DNA of 64,000 bases from Symbiodinium natans (GCA_905221605.1 CAJNDS010001868.1:300001-364000); one strand, 5' to 3'. Positions 61,301-64,000 are shown, counted from the stretch's first letter. Notes: generated from the letters alone by a model not told the origin. Program-made: numbers and translations.

Positions 61301-64000
61301 GTTTATAAGGGAACCTAAACCCCCCAAAAAGGGAATAAGGGTACTACTGGGCATCCTAGCCAATAAAAAACCCTCCCACTCCCCTCCTCTGAGTCATCTT
61401 CAACGACGTGGATCTTAAGCAACTGGCTCTGACCCTCCTCCACCGCATTCACCTGCGAGGGCGGGCAGCCGAGAGTTGAGGTTTGAAGGTCTCGGGCTTC
61501 GGGCTTGGGGTTTGGGGGTTGCAGGTTTCTTGAGAGTGGAAGTAGGGGTGTTCGGGTTGAGTTGGAGGTTTGGGGATTTCTTTAAAGGCTTTTGAGGGTT
61601 GAGGTTGAGGGTTGTGGGCTTGGGGCCCCCTTGAGGCAACAACCCTAAACCCTAAAACCCTTAAGCCCCAAATTTTTAAACCCTAAACCCTTATAAACCC
61701 TTAACCCCTAAACCCTAAGCAATTTGGGAAAGCCATGGCCTGCACCTGACTGTCTCGTACTTCGGGCGGAGTGCCCAGCAAGGTGTTCGTGCCCGCGTCA
61801 AAGGCCAGCCAGTCAGGATAAGGGCTGCCCGGGACGTTGGTAATCTGCAGGTTTGGGGTAGCTTGGCCTAAGCTGTTTGCCATAACCCCCACTTTCGGAT
61901 ACACGGCTACACTTGAACACAAGCACACCCAGCTAGTTGGTTGCATATACTGCATGGCTGAAAGAAGAATTCTCCAGAACACCCAAGCTGCTGCCAAATT
62001 GGGCCGGCGGTATCGGATAGCGCAGCATGTGCCCCTTGGTTGCCAGAATCTCGACGACGCTGGGGAGAGGCCCGGAGGTGTCTGGCCTCGCTTGTGCTTG
62101 GCTCGGGAGCCTGGGGTAACCTATGCTTCAAAAGACTTCTGTTCGAGATTGGGGGTTTATGTAGGGTCCGTTGGAGAAGCCACGACATGCAAAATGAGAT
62201 CAACAACGCCCAAGAAACTCGATGGTATCTGGCCAGGATCCGCCTGTGCCTGAGATCGTGGCTCCCGTGGGCGCTCCAGAGCCTCCACCCGTGCCCGGAA
62301 TCGTCGCCCCTGGTGGCAGCACTCCCGGAACAGTTCCTGAGCCATCACCAACCCCTCCTGTGCCAACACCTCCCGTGCCCGAAATCGTCGCTCCCGGTGG
62401 AAGTTTTCCCGGAATAGTTCTGGACCGACCACCAACACCCTTCCCGCCTGGGCCGGAAATCGTCCCTCCTGGAACCACTGACGAACTAGACCCAGACCCA
62501 TCGCCAACACCGCCACCATCACCGTTTGGCCCGCCCGGACCGGAAATCGTCCCTCCTGGATGCTCGCCCGAGCTGGTTCTGGAGCCACCTGGATGCGCCC
62601 GTGAACTGCCGTCGTCGCCTCCGCCACCTCTCTTCGGCACGCTGCGACCGCGACCCGAAATCGTCGCTCCTGGAGGGAGCACTCCCGGAACAGTGCCTGA
62701 GCCATCACCAACCCCTCCTGTGCCAACACCTCCCGTGCCCGAAATCGTCGCTCCGGGTGGAAGTACTCCCGGAATAGTGCTGGAGCCACCACCAACACCC
62801 TTCCCGCCTGGGCCGGAAATCGTCCCTCCTGGAACCACTGACGAACTAGACCCAGACCCATCGCCAACACCGCCACCATCACCGTTTGGCCCGCCCGGAC
62901 CGGAAATCGTCCCTCCTGGATGCTCGCCCGAGCTGGTTCTGGAGCCACCTGGATGCGCCCGTGAACTGCCGTCGTCGCCTCCGCCACCTCTCTTCGGCAC
63001 GCTGCGACCGCGACCCGAAATCGTCGCTCCTGGAGGGAGCACTCCCGGAACAGTGCCTGAGCCATCACCAACCCCTCCTGTGCCAACACCTCCCGTGCCC
63101 GAAATCGTCGCTCCGGGTGGAAGTACTCCCGGAATCGTGCTGGAGCCACCACCAACACCCTTCCCGCCTGGGCCCGAAATCGTCCCTCCTGGAAGCACTG
63201 ACGAACTAGACCCATCGCCACCTGGAACCGTAGCTCCTGGTGGGAGCACTCCTGGGATAGTTCCGGCTCCTGGGAGCACTAACGAACTGGCTCCCGAGCC
63301 GCCCGTGCCTGGAATTGTTGCTCCTGGCGGGAGCACTCCTGGGATAGTGCCGGAACCATCACCAACTCCACCTGTGCCTGCAGTCGTCGCTCCTGGTCCT
63401 GAGCCGCCTGGACCGGAAATCGTTCCTCCTGGATGCTCGCCCGACCTGGATCTGGAGCCGCGTGGGTGTGCCCGTGAGCTGTCGCCGTCATCTCCGCCAA
63501 CACCATTCGGCCCGCCGCGGTTCGCCCATGGCGGGAGTACTAAAGAGCTAGACCCATCTGGAATCTTCGCTCCTGGTGGAAGCACTCCCGGAACCGGAAT
63601 CGTCGCCCCTGGTGGGAGCACTCCCGGAACAGTTCCTGAGCCATCACCGACACCTCCCGTGCCAACACCTCCTGTGCCCGAAATTGTCGCTCCCGGCGGG
63701 GGTACTCCCGGAATAGTTCTGGAGCGACCACCAACACCCTTCCCGCCTGGGCCGGAAATCGTCCCTCCTGGAACCACTGACGAACTAGACCCAGACCCAT
63801 CGCCAACACCGCCACCATCACCGGTTGGCCCGCCCGGACCGGAAATCGTCCCTCCTGGATGCTCGCCCGAGCTGGTTCTGGAGCCACCTGGGTGCGCCCG
63901 TGAACTGTCGTCGTCGCCTCCGCCACCTCTCTTCGGCACGCTGCGACCGCGACCCGAAATCGTCGCTCCTGGAGGGAGCACTCCCGGAACAGTGCCTGAG
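8647..64000 (-). CDS. Giant multi-exon surface/adhesion protein gene (He_PIG and PAN domains, one TM), 5' end beyond the window
   Basis: Overall gene model, inferred. Reading right to left on the minus strand, short exons join in phase into a Gly/Pro-rich N-terminal part, about 13 He_PIG (cadherin-like Ig-fold) domains, PAN/apple-type domains, an unrecognised repeated module, one transmembrane helix and a short tail. Seen: in-frame joins recreate domain motifs such as TGR|FSGTPP and WLT|FDGKTG, and the same intron positions recur in paralogous domains. Known: He_PIG and PAN domains are extracellular carbohydrate/protein-binding modules. Inferred: a type I membrane protein at the cell surface. 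Donors are GT, GC or GA; acceptors are AG, mostly AG|G. Introns are full of TTTAGGG-like repeats. The start codon and signal peptide are outside the window. It may be two genes rather than one, and the last exon is uncertain. Confidence 0.6.
9783..9915. mobile_element. MITE-like palindrome, family A
   Basis: 133-bp copy with an internal duplication of the GGGACTAGAATAGGGGG-type middle. Termini GGGATGTTCCCCC and GGGAGAACATCCC. Confidence 0.8.
10049..10270. repeat. CCCTAAACA 9-mer array
   Basis: At least nine perfect copies followed by degenerate CCCCCTAAAC variants. Confidence 0.9.
10869..11203. repeat. Two adjacent minisatellites (63 bp and 84 bp)
   Basis: 10869-11026 holds 2.5 copies of a 63-bp unit starting ACGTGGTCAACA. 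11027-11203 holds 2.1 copies of an 84-bp unit starting TTTGGAAGCC. Both sit between telomere-like arrays. Short overlapping ORFs are a by-product. Confidence 0.9.
11228..11480. repeat. Longest perfect interstitial TTTAGGG array region
   Basis: About 250 bp of TTTAGGG heptamers with a single phase slip near 11340. Interstitial, not terminal: unique sequence and MITE-like element B follow directly. Confidence 0.9.
11481..11578. mobile_element. MITE-like element, family B (partial)
   Basis: Contains TAACTGTACTT...TTATAAGTGGGTTATAAGTACAGTTATAC but lacks the CCTCCAAG terminus on the right, where a 16-bp exon-like sequence follows directly. Confidence 0.65.
11934..12023. mobile_element. MITE-like element, family C (degenerate)
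   Basis: CTGCTGGTTCTTAGCAGGGAA start; the right arm is reduced to AATGCCCTACT. Confidence 0.6.
12293..12356 (-). CDS. Juxtamembrane cytoplasmic exon
   Basis: FGRKRPGREMDEYDVHCCT then EK; a basic patch followed by acidic residues and a Cys pair, typical of a stop-transfer and short tail. In phase with the membrane exon if the acceptor is gcgag|C (no G after AG); an alternative acceptor lies at 12364. Confidence 0.5.
12555..12621 (-). CDS. Transmembrane helix exon
   Basis: GISWALGGLAALGLAFGLF then GLL, a single uninterrupted hydrophobic span of about 20 residues. It is followed by basic residues (RRSR if read through, or S-FGRKRPGR after splicing to the next exon with donor CTGAG|GCGATC). Acceptor gggag|G. 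The positive-inside pattern puts the N-terminal He_PIG/PAN part outside the cell. It also reads as an open Glu/Gly-rich frame on the plus strand, which I consider the shadow. Confidence 0.65.
12837..13173 (-). CDS. Membrane-proximal extracellular exons (two)
   Basis: 13126-13173 (LFGMSTTYRRHADLLG, phase 0 in and out, GC donor GGG|GCAAG, acceptor ttgcag after a CT-rich tract) and 12837-12891 (VELPGAGETANLRAVGLP). The second joins CCA G|GC ATT into the membrane exon, giving GLPGISWALGG. The phases fit across four consecutive exons. Confidence 0.6.
13205..13330. repeat. (GA)n microsatellite and poly-C tract
   Basis: 13212-13250 is GAGA-rich; 13308-13324 is an uninterrupted C run. On the coding strand the CT-rich tract lies just upstream of the 13126-13173 exon's ttgcag acceptor and could act as its polypyrimidine tract. 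Confidence 0.8.
13351..15583 (-). CDS. Unrecognised three-exon module, copy 2
   Basis: Exons 15519-15583 (VLQQEGEDSRLTEAVRNVS then ETR), 13916-13986 (FPSTLQFVQGERFYIGKPY then LDQSG) and 13351-13424 (ASYQDSLYQRLQMKVRTAD then LCCRG). In-frame joins ACG AG|G TTC (GC donor) and TCA G|GT GCC (GT donor); copy 1 uses GC at both. The first exons are 65 bp in both copies, with 22 residues before the join. The intron between 13986 and 15519 carries long telomere arrays, a poly-G tract and 10-bp AAGTAACCCC-like repeats. Confidence 0.65.
13534..13612. repeat. TTTATAGGG 9-mer array
   Basis: Eight copies; reverse complement of the 3188-3262 unit. Lies in the intron upstream of the exon at 13351-13424. Confidence 0.9.
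14005..14148. repeat. Perfect TTTAGGG array, 5' flank of the 13916-13986 exon
   Basis: About 20 heptamers on the plus strand, so (CCCTAAA)n just upstream of the exon's acceptor on the coding strand. Confidence 0.9.
14515..14600. mobile_element. MITE-like element, family E
   Basis: ATAGGGGTCGGAATAATTACT ... GGCCCCTTTACAAGTATACTA. A reverse-oriented relative lies at 44597-44664 (GATTACAAAGGGACC ... TATTCCGACCCTTATAG). Looser relatives at 18440-18490 and 14825-14860. Confidence 0.6.
15190..15490. repeat. AAGTAACCCCT-type repeat
   Basis: Degenerate 10-bp units of TAACCCCTAAG type. Looks like a further drift of the CCCTAAA unit. Confidence 0.8.
15718..15761 (-). CDS. Very short exon
   Basis: PGFTGYADYAAFESS after acceptor tgggag. 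TTTAGGG arrays lie to the left instead of the usual CCCTAAA. Assigned mainly from composition and open frame. Confidence 0.35.
15950..16200. other. AT-rich intron patch with strong hairpins
   Basis: Stem CCCGGGC (16084-16090) pairs with GCCCGGG (16110-16116) around an AATAATAAATAATAAA loop. Stem GCCGTGC (16136-16142) pairs with GCACGGC (16160-16166). Flanked by ATTTAATATTAAAT-type palindromes. No coding signal. Confidence 0.6.
16442..16669 (-). CDS. Two short exons, unrecognised
   Basis: About 16596-16669 (KWATEDAKHMGFLFTKAKF then AGLG) and 16442-16532 (FPEALTEEVVDVLILVRVV then LRPFKMKKCTL). The second has a clear ccccag|G acceptor and a GT donor (CCCTG|GTTCAA). They are separated by TTTAGGG and a ~27-nt C homopolymer. 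No family recognised; the hydrophobic VDVLILVRVV is too short for a membrane span. Confidence 0.5.
17150..17226 (-). CDS. Short exon, unrecognised beta-rich segment
   Basis: VATSSSHHTVVNVTLGTAA then LAPSSR after acceptor ctccag|G. CCCTAAA arrays lie just left. A plus-strand frame (AAVPSVTLTTVWWEEEV) is also open, so the strand rests on the acceptor and neighbours. Confidence 0.4.
18032..18134. mobile_element. MITE-like palindrome, family C
   Basis: CCTGGTTCTTAGTAGGGAATG ... CAGTCCCTACTGAGGACCAG. Well conserved against the 5383 copy. Confidence 0.8.
18288..18378 (-). CDS. Cysteine-containing exon, PAN-like
   Basis: GNQTDLNLAKCCSDVNPQL then LYSASGDGPVLG; acceptor gagaag|G, GT donor CTCGG|GTGTTT. 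The CC...LLYS spacing recalls the middle of a PAN domain. The frame stays open about 30 codons beyond the proposed donor. Confidence 0.5.
19182..20426 (-). CDS. PAN-like domain (two exons)
   Basis: Exons 20331-20426 (VCGMTLKTHILVAKSP, then MEVQGREGELEKLLEE) and 19182-19244 (QAFLNLCNQQPQLGG then VPLQFQ), both phase 0. The first equals two fused exons of the group at 31.5-31.9 kb. It ends GAGGAG|GCCCTGGG (GC donor), 6 nt before TTTAGGG arrays on the minus strand. The second island also has an open plus-strand frame (LLELERDSTQLGLLIAKIE), so its strand rests on the paralogy QAFL. Confidence 0.5.
19614..19807. mobile_element. MITE-like palindrome, family B (long)
   Basis: Starts GGCGGTTCATGGTAC and ends GTACCATGAACCTCCAAG. 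The inner arm GCTTATAACTGTACTTATAAC is duplicated, making it about 65 bp longer than the 6546 copy. Confidence 0.8.
20440..20664. repeat. Long TTTAGGG array, 5' flank of the 20331-20426 exon
   Basis: About 220 bp of TTTAGGG with a few TTTGGGG variants at its left end. It begins 14 nt from the exon acceptor. Confidence 0.9.
20907..25048 (-). CDS. PAN/apple-type domain, unit 2 (four exons)
   Basis: Exons 24977-25048 (AEEMVGQACLTSNVSFSPR), 24031-24090 (VWPTTIEGTAQLCRERCVK), 23221-23249 (29 bp, DECESFVYL) and 20907-20994 (YNTETQSCDLQDATAG then VVPAPGSETAGPK). Joined: CLTSNVSFSP ... LCRERCVKE-DECESFVYLR-YNTETQSCDLQD, a complete apple/PAN pattern. Donors in order: GC, GA (AAGGAG|GACACG), GC (CTCCG|GCAGAG) and GT. 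Intron positions equal those of unit 1. The exons span 4.1 kb for about 80 residues; the introns hold telomere-like arrays, MITE-like elements A and B and C/G-rich tracts. Confidence 0.8.
22094..22190. mobile_element. MITE-like palindrome, family A
   Basis: Termini GGGATGTTCCC and GGGCAACATC; middle ATTATAGTACCCCCTACTAT. Lies in the intron before the last exon of PAN unit 2. Confidence 0.75.
23338..23465. mobile_element. MITE-like element, family B
   Basis: CTACTTGGAGGTTCATAGTAC at the left. The right terminus is decayed after AAGTACAGTTGTAGC. Confidence 0.7.
25080..25312. repeat. TTTAGGGGG 9-mer array
   Basis: About 25 copies with two substitutions (one TTTGGGGGG, one TTCAGGGGG). It begins about 30 bp from the acceptor of the 24977-25048 exon. 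Confidence 0.95.
25827..25864 (-). CDS. 38-bp exon linking the module to PAN unit 2
   Basis: Reads (V)LETGTDELRSFG. TGT G|TG CTC joins in phase from the exon ending at 26909, and phase 0 exit (GA donor GGG|GAGCC) fits the exon starting at 25048. The acceptor lacks the usual following G. Flanked by CCCTAAA and TTTAGGG arrays. Confidence 0.4.
26909..29097 (-). CDS. Unrecognised three-exon module, copy 1
   Basis: Exons 29033-29097 (VLTAPEGEDQLSEAFYAAM then AKR), 27464-27528 (FQGVTITPGNLRIGMPYLD) and 26909-26977 (TTVQDTLYKRLRSVEKAKA then CNC). Joins AAG AG|G TTC and GCA G|GC ACC are in phase, with GC donors. The paralogue at 13.35-15.58 kb has the same layout (first exons both 65 bp). Shared positions: VL..(E)GED..L.EA......RF......G....IG.PYLD..G...QD.LY.RL......A..C. 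I do not recognise the fold; extracellular by position. Confidence 0.65.
27635..27860. repeat. Long TTTAGGG array, 5' flank of the 27464-27528 exon
   Basis: About 30 heptamers, preceded at 27541-27634 by a 28-bp repeat (GGGTTTAGGGGTTCAGATTTAA-like, about 3 copies). Confidence 0.9.
27920..28012. mobile_element. MITE-like palindrome, family A (degenerate)
   Basis: GGGCGTTCCCCC start, GGGGGAACATC end, GATAGTACCCCCTATTATC middle. Confidence 0.7.
28043..28138. repeat. CCCCTATATAA repeat
   Basis: Eight near-perfect copies of a short unit ending in TATATAA, next to a CCCTAAA array. Confidence 0.95.
28280..28500. other. A-rich and (AT)n tract followed by AT-rich unique DNA
   Basis: A-runs, (TA)n at 28317-28350 and unique AT-rich sequence in the intron between candidate exons. 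Overlapping short ORFs rich in Tyr/Ile/Phe are artefacts of the tract. Confidence 0.7.
29431..29525. mobile_element. MITE-like palindrome, family C
   Basis: TCGTTCTTAGTAGGGAATGAG ... CATTCCCCAATCCCGAAGAAC. Lies in the intron upstream of the 29033-29097 exon. Confidence 0.75.
30072..30137 (-). CDS. Short exon, unrecognised
   Basis: EHHAVLLADQVQAKAPCAQ after acceptor ggcgag|G; open frame, CCCTAAA arrays on the left. Possible GC donor at AAG|GCGCCC (30096), which would shorten it to about 42 bp. No family recognised. Confidence 0.45.
30965..33072 (-). CDS. PAN-like exons (group of four to five)
   Basis: Exons 33022-33072 (ECSLRILTPILVPTLPE), about 32770-32809 (EVAPGSSYSPDVG), 31855-31908 (ECFAGAQDVKFKQIPLVG), 31519-31563 (DVRQQPSPVAQALEE) and 30965-31042 (ECLVSSSRQAFLSYSAQKG). 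All are phase 0. The series ECF..VKF..P / ..ALEE / ECL..SRQAFLSYS resembles a degenerate PAN domain (start, C-x3-C helix, FxY strand). The 31855 and 31519 exons together correspond to the single exon 20331-20426 of the paralogue. The intron between 31043 and 32809 contains MITE-like element D and a CTCACT-rich stretch. Confidence 0.55.
32016..32140. mobile_element. MITE-like element, family D
   Basis: ATATGAAGCAGGGTATAAA ... ATATAAACCCTGCTTCATAT, with the same two internal TATACACTCACCAATA repeats as at 7423. Similarity of the two copies over about 120 bp is high. Confidence 0.8.
32601..32735. repeat. TTTAGGG array in an intron
   Basis: About 18 heptamers on the plus strand between the CTCACT-rich patch and the candidate exon at 32770. 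Confidence 0.9.
33742..36381 (-). CDS. PAN/apple-type domain, unit 1 (four exons)
   Basis: Exons 36304-36381 (PQCLSHNVTLSPLTPRPK), 35428-35487 (EWPTTTAANTNACRQRCRQ), 34612-34649 (DGCISFVYNFLNQ) and 33742-33811 (SCDLQDDSVEATAAPGYE). In-frame joins give CLSHNVTLSP ... ACRQRCRQE-DGCISFVY ... QSCDLQD, the apple/PAN pattern C..C...C.SF.Y....C.LQD. Donors are GC (CCCAAG|GCGAGG), GA (CAGGAG|GAC), GA and GT. The exon layout matches unit 2 at 21-25 kb (mid exons both 60 bp). Most exon flanks are telomere-like arrays. Confidence 0.75.
34106..34207 (-). CDS. Doubtful exon-like island inside PAN unit 1
   Basis: GC-rich island with the usual CCCTAAA-left, TTTAGGG-right flanks. One minus frame reads KMQRQKARAAKKKCKGCGV then GIKLPHNDL. 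Including it would interrupt the FVYNFLNQ|SCDLQD join of PAN unit 1, so it may be an alternative exon, a decayed exon or non-coding. Confidence 0.25.
36400..36900. repeat. TTTTAGGG 8-mer repeat
   Basis: About 500 bp of 8-bp units with scattered changes, ending in TTTTTAGGG. It lies just upstream (coding sense) of the PAN unit 1 first exon. Confidence 0.9.
37148..37303 (-). CDS. 156-bp exon, unrecognised helical segment
   Basis: Longest non-He_PIG exon in the middle of the gene: ECYLSRLVQTHRINSLHKV then TDLISAADPVVQYLQATHP and FEFEEISKLMSPH. Acceptor gacag|G, donor CACAG|GCCC (GC). It starts with Glu-Cys at the same phase as PAN-type exons, but the rest looks like amphipathic helix, not PAN. 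Good codon-like composition and no stop in this frame. Confidence 0.6.
37640..38330. repeat. Degenerate CCCTAAA / CCCCTAAA / CCCCAAA region
   Basis: Roughly 700 bp of heavily mutated C-rich telomere-like units with lengths of 6-9 bp, ending in a clean CCCTAAA array beside the 38330-38408 island. Confidence 0.85.
38330..38408 (-). CDS. Short exon, unrecognised
   Basis: Island between CCCTAAA (left) and TTTAGGG (right) arrays. The minus frame reads LKPEVAPEADRVPQPKFLT then APGAAWAE, after acceptor cgaag|G. Proline/alanine-rich, possibly a linker between PAN domains. No domain recognised. Confidence 0.45.
38525..38630. repeat. TTTAGGG array next to MITE-like element A
   Basis: About 15 perfect heptamers ending 12 nt before a palindromic element. 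Confidence 0.9.
38642..38713. mobile_element. MITE-like palindrome, family A (short)
   Basis: 72-bp internally deleted copy: GGGATATTCCCCCTTATAC ... GGGGGAACATCCC. Confidence 0.7.
39625..39745 (-). CDS. Possible exon, frame undecided
   Basis: A unique GC-rich island flanked by CCCTAAA (left) and TTTAGGG (right), like the proven exons. Acceptor tttcag at about 39746. Two minus frames stay open: SFAAALRPSCCEAGLER... and LGWKGNYVECAGASWAQ.... No paralogue was found to choose between them. Confidence 0.35.
40483..40592 (-). CDS. PAN/apple-type domain exon
   Basis: ECQLACRNKVGCGCFSFDT then TQKLCHFASATATLETN. The spacing C-x3-C-x5-C-x-C-F-S-F-x(6)-C matches the core of PAN_4/apple domains, which bind carbohydrate or protein outside the cell. 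The donor is GC (AACAG|GCGAGG). The acceptor may instead lie at 40606 (cccccag), which would add QPAVQ-type residues upstream. Other PAN copies in this gene split this region over three exons. Confidence 0.7.
41851..41946 (-). CDS. Short exon after the He_PIG array (truncated domain start)
   Basis: VMNALTGGSLKVPSAQNSF then ELPVFSVCPRE. The first six residues equal the start of the domain-12 exon at 46372 (VMNALT), so this is the corresponding exon of the next unit, diverged after six codons. Flanked by CCCTAAA on the left and TTTAGGG on the right. Phase 0 entry fits the AAC|GTCGG donor at 42542. Confidence 0.55.
42542..44006 (-). CDS. He_PIG domain 13 (three exons)
   Basis: Exons 43931-44006 (IKVQDTLLPDLVAQKGK ... 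YQLPK), 43097-43179 (AEGEGAVSASGGSGG then PLPPWLTFNPGT) and 42542-42602 (RSFAGTPPKTGTVHV then RVQDAN). GA, GC (CCAG|GCCTTTAGGG) and GT donors in turn. The GC donor lies only 3 nt before a TTTAGGG-type repeat on the minus strand. Last complete He_PIG domain before the protein changes character. Confidence 0.8.
44597..44664. mobile_element. MITE-like element, family E (opposite orientation)
   Basis: Reverse-complement match to the 14515-14600 element, embedded directly in a TTTAGGG array. Confidence 0.6.
45448..46372 (-). CDS. He_PIG domain 12 (four exons)
   Basis: Exons 46329-46372 (VMNALTPDFKVGTGR), 46160-46197 (PLAYTLPNWHLDG), 45809-45881 (HVKVSMPDGK ... WWLHFDAHTGR) and 45448-45522 (FSGTPPGEGTWDVRIQGAG). 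Every join is in frame: GGAAG|G CCT, GACG|GC CAC, GGGGAG|G TTC, and TTCAG|G ATC into the exon at 44006. Tandem-duplicate partner of domain 10. Confidence 0.85.
46010..46105. mobile_element. MITE-like element, family B (truncated)
   Basis: TCTACTTGGAGGTTCAGGG start and CTTAAGTACCCTAACAGGGTT middle; the second arm is lost. A shorter remnant sits at 45927-45945, and the tandem-duplicate position at 50150-50190 keeps only the middle. Confidence 0.6.
46974..48872 (-). CDS. He_PIG domain 11 (three exons)
   Basis: Exons 48797-48872 (IKVQDTLLPDVVAQKGK ... YQLPK), 47555-47637 (AAGEGAVSASGGSGG then PLPPWLTFNPGT) and 46974-47034 (RSFAGTPPKTGTVHV then RVQDAN). The first exon ends AAG|GA, the second CCAG|GC, the third AAC|GTCGG. 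Paralogue of domain 13 (76, 83 and 61 bp in both). The long introns hold AT-rich sequence (47650-48170) and MITE-like remnants. Confidence 0.8.
47640..48180. other. AT-rich intron patch
   Basis: About 540 bp of TATATA/TGTATA-rich DNA between the exons at 47555 and 48797. Two sub-blocks starting GGCTCAATATGTAACTACAT and GGCTCAATATATAGCTACAT are related. A shorter version is at 43195-43400 in the other tandem unit. Confidence 0.7.
49579..50692 (-). CDS. He_PIG domain 10 (four exons)
   Basis: Exons 50655-50692 (EEGFPDFKVETGR), 50319-50356 (PLAYKLPDWHFDG), 49979-50051 (HVKVSMPDGG ... WWLHFDPHTGR) and 49579-49653 (FSGTPPGEGTWNVLIKGAG ... EFR). The joins AAG|G CCT, GAC G|GC CAC and GGGGAG|G TTC are all in phase. 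The 50319 donor is GC (GACG|GCGCC) and the 46160 paralogue has GT. The 49579 donor is GC (TTCAG|GCTCC), where the 45448 paralogue has GT. Confidence 0.85.
50772..52088 (-). CDS. Long exon: end of He_PIG domain 8 and He_PIG domain 9 with a glycine-rich insertion (copy 1)
   Basis: 1317 bp, in frame. Starts EGVFHIAVQDGGMQKDF and contains the same GRGIGRGRGVGGG patch and GGGVGGGG repeats as copy 2. It then has a distinct Arg/Met patch (GGRGRGRSGGGGFGGMHGG) before LPSVSGPHGEALPPWLHFDP and GTWEFSGTPPAGAEFPIKFN. This copy keeps the canonical FSGTPP, where copies 2 and 3 have ISGNPP. Ends IKTQ with donor CAG|GACAGT. Confidence 0.85.
52216..52985 (-). CDS. He_PIG domain 8 (three exons)
   Basis: Exons 52933-52985 (ADKAHLPDMTSQTGEPL), 52443-52520 (YSLPTGGSGS ... 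PLPKWLT) and 52216-52258 (FDGKTGQFSGTPPK). Lengths 53, 78 and 43 bp, identical to domains 2 and 5. GT donor CTCAC|GTGCC in the middle exon; probable GA donor AAG|GACGGAC in the last. Confidence 0.85.
53294..53837 (-). CDS. He_PIG domain 7 (four exons)
   Basis: Exons 53800-53837 (GEGLPDVMAETGR), 53614-53651 (PLVYDLPDGQAEG), 53450-53522 (SVTVSTPDGG ... WLHFDPNTGR) and about 53294-53381 (FSGTPPVEGTVPIVVKGAG). Nearly identical to domain 4, as expected for a recent tandem copy. The third exon has a GC donor (GGGAAG|GCTCC) where the 50.0-kb homologue has GT. The donor of the last exon is not settled. Confidence 0.85.
53929..55275 (-). CDS. Long exon: end of He_PIG domain 5 and He_PIG domain 6 with a glycine-rich insertion (copy 2)
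   Basis: Starts EGVFHIAVQDGGMQKDF and HIRDGVISDLVAKPDAP, then PGAPGTPGAVPTARGGPGG and an Arg/Gly patch GRGIGRGRGVGGG. Several hundred bases of GGGVGGGG(V/I/L)G repeats follow, then AVSGPHGEALPPWLHFDPVT and GGEFPIKINDGGVEKEF. Length 1347 bp, in frame, ending IKTQ|GA donor. The antisense Pro-rich frame (PPPPTPPPP) is also open because the repeat is biased, but only the minus frame carries the He_PIG motifs at both ends. Confidence 0.85.
55402..56125 (-). CDS. He_PIG domain 5 (three exons)
   Basis: Exons 56073-56125 (ADKAHLPDMTSQTGEPL), 55613-55690 (YSLPTGGSGS ... GPLPKWLT) and 55402-55444 (FDGKTGQFSGTPPK). The join CTGCA|G TAT gives EPLQYSLP and CTCAC|G TTT gives WLTFDGKTG. The third exon ends AAG|GAC (GA donor) and continues into the long exon starting at 55275. 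Same exon lengths as He_PIG domains 2 and 8. Confidence 0.85.
56219..56305. mobile_element. MITE-like element, family F
   Basis: GGGTGCCCTTTTTGGTTTAA then GGGGCTTATAAGGGAACC. Present in this unit but absent at the equivalent place in the 53.1-kb tandem copy. Second copy at 61275-61360. Confidence 0.65.
56508..57050 (-). CDS. He_PIG domain 4 (four exons)
   Basis: Exons 57013-57050 (GEGLPDVMAETGR), 56833-56870 (PLVYDLPDGQAEG), 56667-56739 (SVTVSTPDGG then PLPLWLHFDPNTGR) and about 56508-56594 (FSGTPPVEGTVPIVVKGAG). The joins GGAAG|G CCT, GAG G|GC AGT and GGA AG|G TTC all stay in frame; the first and third donors are GC, the second GT. The last exon's donor is unclear. Near-identical copy at 53.3-53.8 kb; homologous exons of equal length at 49.6-50.7 and 45.4-46.4 kb. 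Confidence 0.85.
57140..58327 (-). CDS. Long exon: end of He_PIG domain 2 and He_PIG domain 3 with a glycine-rich insertion (copy 3)
   Basis: The exon opens EGDFHVNVQDGGMQKDF, which closes the preceding He_PIG domain. Next come DAPLHFSLP, a long GGGVGGGGVGG-type stretch, and VSGPHGEALPPWLHFDPVT then REISGNPPAGGEFPIKIND. The glycine stretch therefore sits inside a He_PIG fold, in the loop before the WLHFD strand; sister domains have only about 10-20 residues there. Length is 1188 bp, divisible by 3, ending IKTQ with a GA donor CAG|GAC. Its upstream flank differs from the other two copies (APAHGGAGGGG instead of the RGRGIGRGRG arm). Confidence 0.8.
58842..60471 (-). CDS. He_PIG domain 2 (three exons plus start of the next)
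   Basis: Exons 60419-60471 (ADQARLPDMTSQTGQPL), 59104-59181 (YSLPTSGSGS ... GGGPLPKWLT) and 58842-58884 (FDAGTGEFTGTPPK). Lengths of 53, 78 and 43 bp equal those of the paralogues at 55.4-56.1 and 52.2-53.0 kb. Joins CTGCG|G TAT and CTCAC|G TTT restore PLRYSLP and KWLTFDAGTG. The middle exon uses a GC donor here, where the 55.6- and 52.4-kb copies have GT at the same position. The domain is completed by the first residues of the exon ending at 58327 (probable GA donor AAG|GAC). The introns carry TTTAGGG arrays on the right and CCCTAAA arrays on the left of the exons. Confidence 0.8.
59250..59800. other. Simple-sequence intron region
   Basis: TTGCTTGC/GGTTGATT-type repeats (59270-59420), CCCTAAA array, AAGCCAAGAAG-type repeats (59495-59580), then an ATTTATTTAT / GTATGTAT tract (59665-59770). 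No exon seen. Confidence 0.7.
60600..60910. repeat. Short tandem repeats in an intron
   Basis: Three copies of a unit with TAGAAATTGTATAG ... GTCCGGAGTTT (60605, 60700, 60757), then two copies of a ~47-bp unit with AAGTTGAAATT...GAAGCCTTG. Not protein-like. Confidence 0.75.
61275..61360. mobile_element. MITE-like element, family F
   Basis: GGGTGCCCTTTTTTGCTTAA then GGGGTTTATAAGGGAACC, followed by an A-rich and GGGCATCCTAGCC tail. Confidence 0.65.
61746..62110 (-). CDS. He_PIG domain 1 (two exons, divergent)
   Basis: Exons 61983-62110 and 61746-61867. The first ends ILATKGHMLRYPIPPAQ then FGSSLG. The join AGC TTG G|GC CAA continues into QATPNLQITN and then PYPDWLAFDAGTNTLLGTPP. The WLAFD...GTPP core matches the He_PIG pattern WLxFDxxTGxFSGTPP with a degenerate second half (TNTLLG). 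The donor of the second exon is probably CAG|GTGCAG, phase 0, which fits the phase-0 start of the exon at 60471. This is the most divergent He_PIG copy in the window. Confidence 0.7.
62210..64000 (-). CDS. Gly/Pro/Thr-rich repetitive exon (partial, runs off the window edge)
   Basis: The minus frame is open from the window edge to about 62210. It encodes collagen-like low-complexity sequence built on short units such as VPGVLPPGATISG and GGVGTGGVGDGSG. It holds 360-bp (120-residue) tandem repeats, near identical between 62341 and 63180. There are no Gly-X-Y triplets of regular phase, so it is not true collagen; it is more like an extensin/glycine-rich stalk. It ends in IEFLG with a probable GC donor (CTTGG|GCGTTG) and joins in phase to the next exon at 62110. 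The plus-strand reading is a shadow. Confidence 0.7.
62341..64000. repeat. 360-bp coding tandem repeat
   Basis: 62461-62820 and 62821-63180 match base for base over most of their length. A third partial copy precedes at 62341, and a shifted copy occupies about 63640-64000. The period is a multiple of three, so the reading frame is kept. Confidence 0.9.
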